Positions 1 to 7,527 of a DNA stretch of 22,045 nt are shown one piece after another. Within the stretch, counting starts at the first letter, position 1, and each line of letters begins with the position of its first letter. Below the pieces are notes generated by a model, which saw nothing but the letters and a program-made list of their open reading frames with translations, made no database searches and was not told the origin of the DNA. Source of the DNA: a virus; the IMG/VR virus record IMGVR_UViG_3300046012_000235, positions 1 to 22,045 of that record; one strand, 5' to 3'. The position numbers were made by a program, and so were the translations under genes.

Positions 1-2
1 GT

Positions 3-377
3 TACATCAACCAGATTTGGCTGAACAACTCACTCCAACTAGCATTGATGGTGTTGCTTGGTTCGGTTTACTCAATTCCATACAACACCCAGGGCTATGC
101 ACAGATTGAAGCGGCTTGTCTCGATCCGATCAACGCGGCTGTGAACTTCGGCGCGATCCGCGCTGGCGTCACACTGTCGGCTTCGCAAGCCGCGCAGGTC
201 AATGCCAGTTCAGGCCTAGACATTGCTGACACCATTCAATCGAGAGGGTGGTATTTGCAAGTCAGTGATGCTCAGCCGCAGGTTCGAGCCGCTCGCGCTT
301 CGCCGCCATGCACTTTGTGGTACACCGATGGACAGAGCGTCCAGGCGATCAACTTGGCCAGCATTGAAGTTCAATAA
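3..377 (+). CDS. DUF3383-type tail sheath-like protein, C-terminal part (5' end outside window)
   Basis: The frame is open from base 3 with no stop upstream, so the ATG at 45 is probably an internal Met and the gene begins before the window. About 124 residues are visible. The ending (WYLQV, then [16 protein letters not shown], then INLASIEVQ) is what I recognise as the conserved end of DUF3383 proteins, which take the place of the tail sheath in many contractile-tailed phages. The sheath surrounds the tail tube and contracts on infection. The tail tube candidate follows after a 35-base gap, the expected sheath-tube order. Family assignment is from recall of the C-terminal signature; the contractile role is inferred from family and context. 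Confidence 0.8.
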   Translation, partial: YINQIWLNNSLQLALMVLLGSVYSIPYNTQGYAQIEAACLDPINAAVNFGAIRAGVTLSASQAAQVNASSGLDIADTIQSRGWYLQVSDAQPQVRAARASPPCTLWYTDGQSVQAINLASIEVQ

Positions 378-412
378 ACACGCGGCTCTGTTGAGCGGCA
401 CAGGAGGTAATA

Positions 413-844
413 ATGGCTTCGATAACTTCTGCTAACGCTGTCGTGATGATTGCAGTGCCGGGGGTGTTTTCCAGCCCTCAGCCACTGCAACAGTTCGCAG
501 CGGAAGACATCTTCACCAATGACCCGGTGCAAGCCGCTGAAGTGGCGATGGGAGTTGACGGTTTTCTCGCCGCTGGCTTCGTCTTCTCTCCGGTATCTTG
601 GTCCGTCTCGCTGATGGCTGACTCGCCATCCAACAACTTTTTTGACCAGTGGTATCAGGCCAACGTCAAGGCTGTGGACACTTTCCGCTGCAACGGTTCA
701 ATCTGGTTGCCCAGTCTCGCCAAGAAGTTCGACATGCAAAACGGTGCATTGACGACTTATCGCAACATGCCGGATGCCGCCAAGACGCTGCGTTCGCGTG
801 CGTTCGTCATTACGTGGCAACGTGTATCACCTGCGGTGCTGTAA
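413..844 (+). CDS. Tail tube protein (putative)
   Basis: This 143-residue protein has a textbook ribosome binding site, AGGAGG, seven bases before the ATG. It sits between the sheath-like protein and the tail chaperone, where the major tail tube subunit is encoded in contractile phages. It is beta-rich, with features such as FVFSPVSWSVSLMADSPS and a C-terminal FVITWQRVSPAVL strand, and has no signal peptide or membrane segment. Tube subunits of this type (DUF3277-like, around 140 residues) stack into hexameric rings that form the inner tail channel. The assignment rests mainly on length, position and strong translation signal, which suits an abundant structural protein; sequence motifs alone do not prove it. 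Confidence 0.7.
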   Translation: MASITSANAVVMIAVPGVFSSPQPLQQFAAEDIFTNDPVQAAEVAMGVDGFLAAGFVFSPVSWSVSLMADSPSNNFFDQWYQANVKAVDTFRCNGSIWLPSLAKKFDMQNGALTTYRNMPDAAKTLRSRAFVITWQRVSPAVL

Positions 845-1257
845 TGCGTAATACCGATTTGTTCGTTATCAGTACACCTGGACGCGATCAAAACAAACGT
901 TTCATCATCACCGAGATGTCGGCACTCAAGGCTGAACGGTGGGCAATGCGCGCGTTGCTCGCGTTGTCTCACGCTGGAGTTGACATACCGGATGACGCCA
1001 GGGCGGCTGGGATGGCCGGATTAGCGAAAGCTGGTCTCAGGGCATTGCACGATCTAAACTTTGAGGAGGCTAGACCGTTGCTGGACGAAATGCTGTCCTG
1101 CGTCACCATCATGCCGGACGCGAAGAACCCGACGTTCACTCGCCCGTTGGTGATGAATGAAATGGAAGGCGACGACATCGAAGAGATCGCTACGCTGTGG
1201 GAATTGCGAGAGCGCATTTTCAGATTGCACGCCGCTTTTTTTCTGAAAGGGAAGTGA
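844..1257 (+). CDS. Tail assembly chaperone, short (in-frame) product
   Basis: The ATG overlaps the preceding TAA by one base (TAATG), which couples translation to the tube gene. An upstream ATG at 649 is in frame but lies inside the tube gene and was not chosen. The 137-residue product is mostly helical and acidic-to-mixed in charge (for example LSALKAERWAMRALLAL-type helices) and ends FFLKGK. Its position directly between tube and tape measure matches the lambda gpG / T5 pb-type chaperones that hold the tape measure protein during tail assembly. Just before its stop lies a T TTT TTT slip site. The frame then continues in -1 as described in the next entry. No catalytic motif is seen. Confidence 0.72.
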   Translation: MRNTDLFVISTPGRDQNKRFIITEMSALKAERWAMRALLALSHAGVDIPDDARAAGMAGLAKAGLRALHDLNFEEARPLLDEMLSCVTIMPDAKNPTFTRPLVMNEMEGDDIEEIATLWELRERIFRLHAAFFLKGK

Positions 1258-1484
1258 TCGAAGAAGATCTGCGTCTTGGGTTTGACGACGACATTCCTGG
1301 CATGCTTGAGTACAGGAACCTTCCCCGAATGATCGGTGCCGTGATTTCAGCCAACAAAGCGACACTGAATGAATGTGAGACAATATACTCAGTGGAGGAC
1401 ATCTACTTGATGCTCGAAGTTATTTCAATCGACGTTCATAATCGCCGCGCGGCAGAAGCGTGGGCGTCGCGCAAAGATAGGTAG
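844..1484 (+). CDS. Tail assembly chaperone, extended product by -1 frameshift (gpGT-like)
   Basis: If ribosomes slip back one base on the heptamer at 1236-1242, residues 1-133 of the chaperone join a second reading frame that stays open to the TAG at 1482-1484. This gives a product of about 213 residues. The -1 segment (FFSEREVIEEDLRLG, then MLEYRNLPRM, ending EAWASRKDR) looks like a real helical protein. It has no good start of its own: the ATG at 1197 lies inside the first gene and has no clear binding site. The tape measure gene starts 2 bases after this stop. G and GT-type chaperone pairs just upstream of the tape measure are a conserved device in tailed phages. The slip itself is inferred. 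Confidence 0.7.
1236..1242 (+). promoter_or_regulatory. -1 programmed ribosomal frameshift slip site
   Basis: Seven T residues read as T TTT TTT in the zero frame of the tail chaperone gene, a perfect X XXY YYZ heptamer. Slipping both tRNAs back keeps full Phe pairing. It sits 12 bases before the zero-frame TGA (1255-1257) and inside the overlap with the -1 frame. I see only a weak possible stem downstream, so any stimulatory structure is unproven. Confidence 0.68.
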
Positions 1485-1486
1485 CA

Positions 1487-3316
1487 ATGCCGACCATCAT
1501 TGACTCTTTAGTCGTCGAATTAGGTTTAGACAATACCAAGTTCGACAAAGGTCAAAAGGATGCCGTCAATTCATTGCGGCAACTGGAGAACAGTGCGCAG
1601 AAACACGTCAAGGGCGTCACCACCGAAACCGAAAAATTAGTTCAGTCATTCACGGCGGTGCAAGGTAGATTGCTGGCCATCGGCGCATTGCTCGCTGCTG
1701 GTCTCGGGTTTGAAAGTTTCACTGCCAAAGTCGCTAGATTGAATGCTGAGACCGGGTTCCTTGCACAATCGCTCGGTGTCTCTACTCAGGAATTGCAAAA
1801 ATGGGAAGGTGCTGGCGCAACTGTCGGCGCTCAGGCCAATGAAATCGCCGCAGGCTTCGCCCGCATCAAAGACAGTATGTCTGATCTGCAACTTGGCAGT
1901 GGCGCATTTCTCAGTGAATTTTCACGCACCACCCATATGCGTGGTCAAGGTCCTGCAGTTGAATTGTTTGACTCAAATCACCAGAAAAGAAGTCCGACTG
2001 ACATTCTGGTAGACATTTCTAAGTGGTATGCCGCTCAGCCAGACAAAGCGGTCGCCACTAGGTTGATGTCGAAGATTGGCTTAGGCCAAGGCATGACCAA
2101 CTTGATTGGTCTCGGTCCTGACGAATTGCAAAAACGACTAAAGCGTGCAGAACAGTTCGCACCGAATGATGATCAAATCAAGAAATTTCAGGAATTAGGC
2201 AAGGCGTTCGGTGAATTGACGCAAGTCGCCGATGCATTGGAGCGTCTCATCGCTTCCAAATTGGCCCCTGTGTTGACCGGCGTTCTCAAGATGCTGACAG
2301 AGTGGCTCGATGGCGTCGCAGGTAAAGGCCAGAACCCTGCCGAAGCTGCTGGCTCTGGTTTGGGCAAAATGGGCTATTCAGAGTTAGACCCCACCGGTAA
2401 AAAGCCATCATTGATGTCGCGTGGTTGGAACTACTTGTTCGGCGGCAAGGGCGGAGCGTCAGCGCCAGAAGGAAGTGGCACCCCATCTGCACCGGGGGCC
2501 GTCGGCGGTGGCGCACAATCCAATTTCTTGCAACAGCAGCGTCAAGGCTTCGCCAATGAATTGAAAGATCCGGCAGTGCGTCGCGCGGTCGCCGGGATGG
2601 CAATGCTCGAAGGCAGCAAAGACCCAGTGCCGGTGGTTGAAGCGTTGGCCAATCGGTATGGCTATGTCAATGAGGAACGTGCCAAACGTGGCATGCCGCC
2701 AATGTCTGTGCGAGAGATGCTTGGCGGCGGATTTTATGGTCCGATCAATCGGGGTCAATTGCCGGGTGCTGTGGCTCAACTAGAACGCAACGCCAAATTA
2801 TCGGGGCGAATGAACTCAGCAATTGATACAGTCATCGGTGGCAGTAACACATTGCGTGGTTTCACCGACCAAGGCCTGCCCAGTGATCCTAATGGTGGAC
2901 GCCTTCCGCATGTGGCGCGTGGAGGAAATGTCTTTCCGGATTGGAATGGCGGTCCTGGAGGCTTCCGAGCTGCCGCAGCTTATCGCGAACGGTTGATGGC
3001 CGGTGTTGCCGCTGAGGCTTCGATATCGCAAGACAATAAAAAATCGGCAATAAACGTTCATCCAATTTTGCCTTCCGCAAGTTCATCCGCCGGTCGCTCA
3101 TTCGAGAACTGGCGCAATCTCGGTCTCGGATCTCGCGGTGCTCTGATGCGCGGCGGTGACTCCACTACCAACAACTCCAACTCATCGAGTACTCACATTG
3201 GCAGCATGAATGTGTCTGTGCCACCAGGTGCTGACCCAGCTGGATACGCTGCTGGCATTCGACAAGAATTGCAACACTTCGACAATGTGCAGAACTCAAA
3301 CACGGGATTGCAATAA
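1487..3316 (+). CDS. Tape measure protein
   Basis: This 609-residue protein is the largest in the late block and directly follows the chaperone frames, the standard place for the tape measure. The start MPTIIDSLVVELGLDNTKF, followed by a coiled-coil-like stretch (about residues 20-55) and a hydrophobic segment near residues 60-77 (LLAIGALLAAGLGFESF), fits the family. The middle is helical, then Gly/Ala/Ser-rich. The C-terminus (THIGSMNVSVPPGADPAGYAAGIRQEL-type) resembles the usual end of these proteins. The tape measure sets tail length and is ejected through the tube. At 609 residues the tail should be short, perhaps 90 nm by the usual rule of thumb. Residues about 343-510 form a separate globular-looking region discussed under findings. 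Confidence 0.85.
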   Translation: MPTIIDSLVVELGLDNTKFDKGQKDAVNSLRQLENSAQKHVKGVTTETEKLVQSFTAVQGRLLAIGALLAAGLGFESFTAKVARLNAETGFLAQSLGVSTQELQKWEGAGATVGAQANEIAAGFARIKDSMSDLQLGSGAFLSEFSRTTHMRGQGPAVELFDSNHQKRSPTDILVDISKWYAAQPDKAVATRLMSKIGLGQGMTNLIGLGPDELQKRLKRAEQFAPNDDQIKKFQELGKAFGELTQVADALERLIASKLAPVLTGVLKMLTEWLDGVAGKGQNPAEAAGSGLGKMGYSELDPTGKKPSLMSRGWNYLFGGKGGASAPEGSGTPSAPGAVGGGAQSNFLQQQRQGFANELKDPAVRRAVAGMAMLEGSKDPVPVVEALANRYGYVNEERAKRGMPPMSVREMLGGGFYGPINRGQLPGAVAQLERNAKLSGRMNSAIDTVIGGSNTLRGFTDQGLPSDPNGGRLPHVARGGNVFPDWNGGPGGFRAAAAYRERLMAGVAAEASISQDNKKSAINVHPILPSASSSAGRSFENWRNLGLGSRGALMRGGDSTTNNSNSSSTHIGSMNVSVPPGADPAGYAAGIRQELQHFDNVQNSNTGLQ

Positions 3317-3910
3317 GTGGCATTGCCTTCCGGCGTTCCCAACTTGCTCGGCGATGCGACTGGATTATTCCTCGGTCCGGATGCATTGCTGTCTGGTGAC
3401 ACGGTGTTTGGTTACGGCGCGGGTTCACCGCCGCAATGGGGCATCTTTTTCAACGGCCAGCCTGTGGTGCTCGCTGACACCGTTACGACATTCAGTTATA
3501 AGCAGGATTGGGCGATATCAGATTATCCGGTTGAACGCGGCGGGTTTGAAAGCTACGACAAAGTCAACACGCCTTTCGGTATTCAAATTCAATTCGTCTC
3601 GGGTGGCAGCGAAGCGAAGCGTCAGGCGTTGCTTGATTCTATCGCCGCTATCGGTGATCCATTGACACTTTATGACGTGTTAACACCAGAGGCTGTCTAC
3701 GTCGGTGTCAACGTTGACCGTTATGACTATCGACGCACTTCCAACAATGGTTTGGGATTGATGATCGTTGACGTTCACTTGATCGAAATTCGCGAAGATG
3801 GTGTGACCGACTTCAAGAACACAAAATCTCCCAGCGGATTTCAAGCCTCTCCGACTGGAAACATTCAATCGCCTGAAGTGTCTGCGACGCCTCCGACAGG
3901 AGTGCAGTGA
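3317..3910 (+). CDS. Dit-like baseplate / distal tail protein
   Basis: The gene starts with GTG immediately after the tape measure TAA, so it is translationally coupled. The 197-residue product contains the block FSYKQDWAISDYPVERGGFESYDKV (about residues 58-82, shown here in part) and, later, LYDVLTPEAVYVGVNVDRYDYRR. I recognise these as the Dit_like phage baseplate family. Such proteins form the ring that joins the tube end to the hub. The last 35 residues are Ser/Pro/Thr-rich and probably flexible (SATPPTGVQ end). It opens a run of six baseplate genes in the order seen in minimal Mu/Pam3-like baseplates. Family recognition is from memory. Confidence 0.75.
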   Translation: MALPSGVPNLLGDATGLFLGPDALLSGDTVFGYGAGSPPQWGIFFNGQPVVLADTVTTFSYKQDWAISDYPVERGGFESYDKVNTPFGIQIQFVSGGSEAKRQALLDSIAAIGDPLTLYDVLTPEAVYVGVNVDRYDYRRTSNNGLGLMIVDVHLIEIREDGVTDFKNTKSPSGFQASPTGNIQSPEVSATPPTGVQ

Positions 3911-4243
3911 ATGCAAAACGTTCCATTGCAAGCTGTGCCGTACCAGAAGATCAAGACAACATTGGACAGCCAGATCGTGGAGATCGACATTCGCCAATTG
4001 CGCTACGGCATGTTCATATATATCACAGTCAATTCTGTGCTGGAAATTGGTGCAGTGGTTTGTCAGAACCTCAATCGAATTATTCGCAGCGTCTATCTCA
4101 ATGATGGCGTCGGGTTCGCTGGTGATTTTGTTTTCAATGACACGCAAGGCTCTAGCGATCCAGTCTACATCGGTCTCGGTTCGCGTTTTCAATTGCTCTA
4201 CCTGACGCAAGACGAGCTGACAGTGTTGGGACTTGCCGGATGA
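3911..4243 (+). CDS. Baseplate plug protein (Pam3 gp18-like)
   Basis: The ATG lies directly after the TGA of the previous gene. The 110-residue product is a compact beta protein with MQNVPLQAVPYQKIKTTLD at the start, a middle LNRIIRSVYLNDGVGF stretch and the block FNDTQGSSDPVYIGLGSRFQLLYL. The DTQGSxDPxYxGLGSRxxLxYL pattern matches what I recall of the plug protein of cyanophage Pam3 and its relatives. In those phages the plug sits in the baseplate centre and closes the tube before infection. Its placement between the Dit-like and hub genes supports this. No membrane segment or signal peptide is seen. Confidence 0.72.
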   Translation: MQNVPLQAVPYQKIKTTLDSQIVEIDIRQLRYGMFIYITVNSVLEIGAVVCQNLNRIIRSVYLNDGVGFAGDFVFNDTQGSSDPVYIGLGSRFQLLYLTQDELTVLGLAG

Positions 4244-5097
4244 CTTACGCTCGTCGTTTCATCGACGTGACATTTTCTGGTCCCGCTACAGTGACATTCA
4301 ACGCTCGCGGAAAATATGCATTGCGCACTTCAGCACGCATTCTCAAGGCGGGTGGGTTCAACCTCGGTTCGCTGCAATTGGAAATTCGTGGTCTTTCCCT
4401 TGAACACATCAAACAACTTTCAACTTATGGCACTCGGTTCCACCCCAACTATAATTATTCGGTCGTGGTGAATGCTGGTGACGACATCAATGGCATGTCC
4501 ACAGTGTTTGAAGGCAATATCCAGCAGGCTTGGGGCGACATGAAATCGATGCCGGATTGTCCATTCCACGTCATTGCAATCTCTGGCGGTGGCGCGTCAA
4601 CGATGCGCGCTCCGCCTTCGAGTTATCAAGGACCGACCGACGCCACCACGATCTTGCAGAAATTGGCTGGCGAAGCCGGGTTGGCATTTGAGAACAATGG
4701 CGTCAATCAAAAAATTGCGGACCCTTATTTTTGGGGTTCACCTTGGAAACAAATGAAAGAAGTGATTGACGCAGTTGGCATCGAAGGCTTCATTGACAAT
4801 GGCACGTTAGCTGTGTGGCCTAAGCAAGGCGCGCGACCCGGCACTCTTTTCATCTCGCCACAGACTGGCTTGCGCGACTATCCCTCATTCACTGAATATG
4901 GCGTTCAGGTGCGCACCGAGTTCAAGCGCGCCATTGATTATGGCTCAACCATGACAATCCAGAGTGACATTACTCCCGCGTGCGGCGAATGGCGGATCAT
5001 TCGTATTGACTATGACTTGCAAGCCAATACCCCGCATGGCAGTTGGTACGCCATTCTAGATGGTGCCTCGATGGGCTCCCCGGTGACGTTGCAATGA
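4240..5097 (+). CDS. Baseplate hub protein (gp27 / Mu gp44-like)
   Basis: The ATG overlaps the preceding TGA (ATGA). The 285-residue protein lies between the plug and the spike, as hub proteins do. Its architecture fits the T4 gp27 / Mu gp44 hub fold: an N-terminal beta domain (residues about 1-105), a central segment with TDATTILQKLAGEAGLAFE (about 128-146) and WKQMKEVIDAVG (about 169-180), and a C-terminal domain ending in WRIIRIDYDLQANTP. Such proteins form a trimer that links tube and spike. No lysozyme motif is visible, so the hub seems to lack a peptidoglycan-cutting domain. The assignment is by context plus fold-like pattern, without a diagnostic motif. Confidence 0.68.
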   Translation: MTYARRFIDVTFSGPATVTFNARGKYALRTSARILKAGGFNLGSLQLEIRGLSLEHIKQLSTYGTRFHPNYNYSVVVNAGDDINGMSTVFEGNIQQAWGDMKSMPDCPFHVIAISGGGASTMRAPPSSYQGPTDATTILQKLAGEAGLAFENNGVNQKIADPYFWGSPWKQMKEVIDAVGIEGFIDNGTLAVWPKQGARPGTLFISPQTGLRDYPSFTEYGVQVRTEFKRAIDYGSTMTIQSDITPACGEWRIIRIDYDLQANTPHGSWYAILDGASMGSPVTLQ

Positions 5098-5768
5098 GTG
5101 ACACCAAAGACCCATCATATGCGCATAATCAGGTCACGTCCCCAACTTCGAAGCACAATGCTTTACGGTTCGCCATGGAAATGGCAAAGACCGCCATGAT
5201 GACGTGCACCATCGTTCAGGTCAAGAAAGTTACAACCAAAGGTGAAGTCGCGGCAATCGGACGAGTTGATGTGTTGCCACTGGTCCAAATGATTGATGGC
5301 ATCCAACGCACTGTGGATCACGTCACCGTTTTCAATTTGCCCTATGTCCGGTTACTTGGCGGTAAGAACGCAATCATCCTTGATCCGAAGGTGGATGACA
5401 TCGGCTTGGTGGTGTCTGCCGACCGAGACATTTCCGGCGTCAAGAAATCAAAGAAGGTTTCCCCGCCCGGTTCTCAGCGTCGCTATAACATCGCTGACGG
5501 TATGTTCATTGGTTCGGTGTTGGCGGACAAACCTGAAAGTTACGTTCAATTTATGGACGACGGCACTATCTTGATCTCGCCGGACAAGAGTCAGACTTAC
5601 GTGCAGGTCAAAAAGGATGAGATCTCGCTCAAGCACGTGCCGAGCGCCATTGCAGTCTATATCACCCCCAACCGCATTGACCTCGGCAAAAAGAATGCGC
5701 CGCACGCCGTTGTCACGGTGGACGGGCCTTCCCAAAAAGTGTTTGCTGTCATCAGTGAAAGTGATTAA
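5094..5768 (+). CDS. Baseplate spike, Gp138 N-terminal domain (membrane-piercing protein)
   Basis: The best start is the ATG at 5094, which overlaps the hub stop as ATGA; an in-frame ATG at 5043 lies within the hub gene. The 224-residue protein begins with an OB-fold-like region (about residues 25-115; TCTIVQVKK, then VAAIGRVDVLPLV and GLVVSADRDIS) that I recognise as the Gp138 N-terminal domain. It continues into repetitive beta strands (YVQFMDDGTILISPD, ISLKHVPSAIAVYITP) suggestive of an intertwined trimeric spike. Gp138/Mu gp45-type spikes pierce the outer membrane when the tail contracts. No His-x-His metal-binding tip is seen at the very C-terminus (VFAVISESD). Confidence 0.78.
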   Translation: MSDTKDPSYAHNQVTSPTSKHNALRFAMEMAKTAMMTCTIVQVKKVTTKGEVAAIGRVDVLPLVQMIDGIQRTVDHVTVFNLPYVRLLGGKNAIILDPKVDDIGLVVSADRDISGVKKSKKVSPPGSQRRYNIADGMFIGSVLADKPESYVQFMDDGTILISPDKSQTYVQVKKDEISLKHVPSAIAVYITPNRIDLGKKNAPHAVVTVDGPSQKVFAVISESD

Positions 5769-6122
5769 ATGCCATCAACCTTGCTGCTCAACCCACAGTC
5801 TTGGGACTTGATGATCAATGCGTCGCGCAACATTGCTGTGGCGGCCAAGCCTTATGCGTTGGCACAGGATGCGGCCAGCGCCATCAAGCTGTTCAAAGGC
5901 GAAGATTATTATGACATCACTCGCGGCGTGCCTTACTGGGAAGAAATTCTTGGCCACTGGCCTCCCGTGTCAATCATGAAGGCGCATTTTGTTGCCGCCG
6001 CCAAAACGGTGCCAGAAGTCGTGGACGCTCAATCCTTCATCTCTTCAATCGAAGACCGCAGGCCCAAAGGTCAAGTTCAAATTACGGACACGACCGGGGC
6101 GCTAGCGACAGTGGGGTTCTGA
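5769..6122 (+). CDS. Baseplate wedge protein, gp25/Mu gp46-like
   Basis: The ATG abuts the previous TAA. The product has 117 residues, a usual length for gp25/W-like wedge proteins, and lies directly before the Baseplate_J gene as in Mu, P2 and T4-like baseplates. The central part (YYDITRGVPYWEEILGHWPP, about residues 52-71) matches the DxxxGxPYxxxILG pattern typical of the family, followed by a helix that would carry the conserved acidic core. Gp25-like proteins join the wedge to the hub and start sheath polymerisation. The assignment is firm by position and moderately firm by motif. Confidence 0.78.
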   Translation: MPSTLLLNPQSWDLMINASRNIAVAAKPYALAQDAASAIKLFKGEDYYDITRGVPYWEEILGHWPPVSIMKAHFVAAAKTVPEVVDAQSFISSIEDRRPKGQVQITDTTGALATVGF

Positions 6123-6123
6123 G

Positions 6124-7527
6124 ATGACTGTTCCGACGCCCTCATTTGGTCCCAACGGTTTCATCACTCCGGCTGAGCCAGATATTCTGGCAGCAGTCAA
6201 AGATGAGATCAATGCCGCATTCGGCAACGAACTCAACATGGCCGATGAGACACCGCAAGGTCAATTGGCTGTTAGCCAGACAGCAGCAATCGGCAATGCC
6301 AACGACGCATTTGTATTTTTGTCACAGCAGATGGACCCTGCCTACAACATTGGGCGTTATCAAGACGCCATCGCGCGCATTTATTTCATAGAACGCATTC
6401 CTTCCACATCGACTGTCGTCACCATCACTTGTCTCGGTCTTGAAGGCGTTGTCATTCCGCAATTTGCTTTGATGCTCTCTGATGATGGCGTGCAATATGC
6501 CGCGATTGACGGCGGAACAATCCCGGCCTCAGGAACCATCGATCTGCAATTCCAGTGCATAGTGCCAGGGCCAATTCCAGCGCCAGCCGGTTCAATTACC
6601 ACCATCTACCAATCAGTCAATGGTTGGGATGAGGCCATCAACAACTCAGACGGCGTCATCGGTCGTGATACCGAAACCCGTGAAGAATTTGAACAACGCA
6701 GAGCGCTTTCGGTTGCGCACAACTCGCAAGGCTCTTTGCCTTCTGTGTTGGGGGCAGTACTCACCACTGATGGCGTGCTCGACGCTTTCGTGACTGAGAA
6801 TGTCAATCAGACGCCGCAGAATATCAAAGGGTTCACGCTTGAGCCAAATTCAATTTATGTCGCTGCTGTGGGCGGTACTGACGCTGATGTCGCTTATGCG
6901 CTGTGGACTAAGAAGTCTCCAGGCTGTGGTTACAATGGCAACACCACTGTGATCGTTGAGGACACTCAGTCTGGCTACACCCCGCCATATCCTTCTTATG
7001 AAGTCAAATTCGAGCGACCGGATTTAGTAACCGTCATTTTCTCGGTCACACTCGCAAACAACCAATCGGTGCCGGCCAATGTGGTTGATCTAGTGCAAGC
7101 GGCTATCGTTGCGGCATTCGCGGGTGAAGACGGCGGACAACGTGCTCGGATCGGCTCTAACTTGTTCGCGTCGCGGTTCTACAACGCGGTGTCAATGCTC
7201 GGATCTTGGTCGCAGATTTTCACCATCAAGCTGGGATGCTCTAACGCGCCAGCCGCGACGTTCACAGGGTCAATCGCGTCCTCGACATTGAGTGTTTCAG
7301 CGTTGACATCTGGAATCATCGGTGTCGGACAACAAATTACTGGCAACGGTGTCATTCCTGGAACGATCATCACTTCTGGTTTCGGGACGACGTGGACACT
7401 CAACAATGTCCAGACGGTTTCGAGTGGCGTCATGAATTCCGTGGTCGCCAGCAGCGATGAGTTGTCAATCGACATCGATCAAAGTCCCGTCACCGCACCT
7501 GGCAATACCACGGTGGTGTTGATCTGA
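6124..7527 (+). CDS. Baseplate_J family wedge protein (Mu gp47 / P2 gpJ-like)
   Basis: The 467-residue protein starts one base after the previous stop. It carries the typical Baseplate_J pattern: LAVSQTAAIGNANDAFVFL near residues 46-62, a beta domain with ASGTIDLQFQCIVPGP, the conserved GRDTETREEFEQRR (about 180-193), and VAAVGGTDADVAYALW. Members build the wedge arms around the hub. Toward the C-terminus, about residues 377-440, there is an inserted beta-rich module (SGIIGVGQQITGNGVIPGT) resembling a small repeat domain found in many phage surface proteins; the normal J ending (SIDIDQSPVTAPGNTTVVLI) resumes after it. The stop overlaps the next ATG (TGATG). Confidence 0.85.
   Translation: MTVPTPSFGPNGFITPAEPDILAAVKDEINAAFGNELNMADETPQGQLAVSQTAAIGNANDAFVFLSQQMDPAYNIGRYQDAIARIYFIERIPSTSTVVTITCLGLEGVVIPQFALMLSDDGVQYAAIDGGTIPASGTIDLQFQCIVPGPIPAPAGSITTIYQSVNGWDEAINNSDGVIGRDTETREEFEQRRALSVAHNSQGSLPSVLGAVLTTDGVLDAFVTENVNQTPQNIKGFTLEPNSIYVAAVGGTDADVAYALWTKKSPGCGYNGNTTVIVEDTQSGYTPPYPSYEVKFERPDLVTVIFSVTLANNQSVPANVVDLVQAAIVAAFAGEDGGQRARIGSNLFASRFYNAVSMLGSWSQIFTIKLGCSNAPAATFTGSIASSTLSVSALTSGIIGVGQQITGNGVIPGTIITSGFGTTWTLNNVQTVSSGVMNSVVASSDELSIDIDQSPVTAPGNTTVVLI

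Noticed and set aside
649-843. N-terminal extension of the tail chaperone frame back to an ATG at 649
   Set aside because: It lies wholly inside the tail tube gene in another frame, and the ATG at 844 overlaps the tube stop as expected for coupling.
3680-4210. Minus-strand open frame of 176 codons
   Set aside because: It is antisense to the Dit-like and plug genes, which have convincing motifs and coupled starts.
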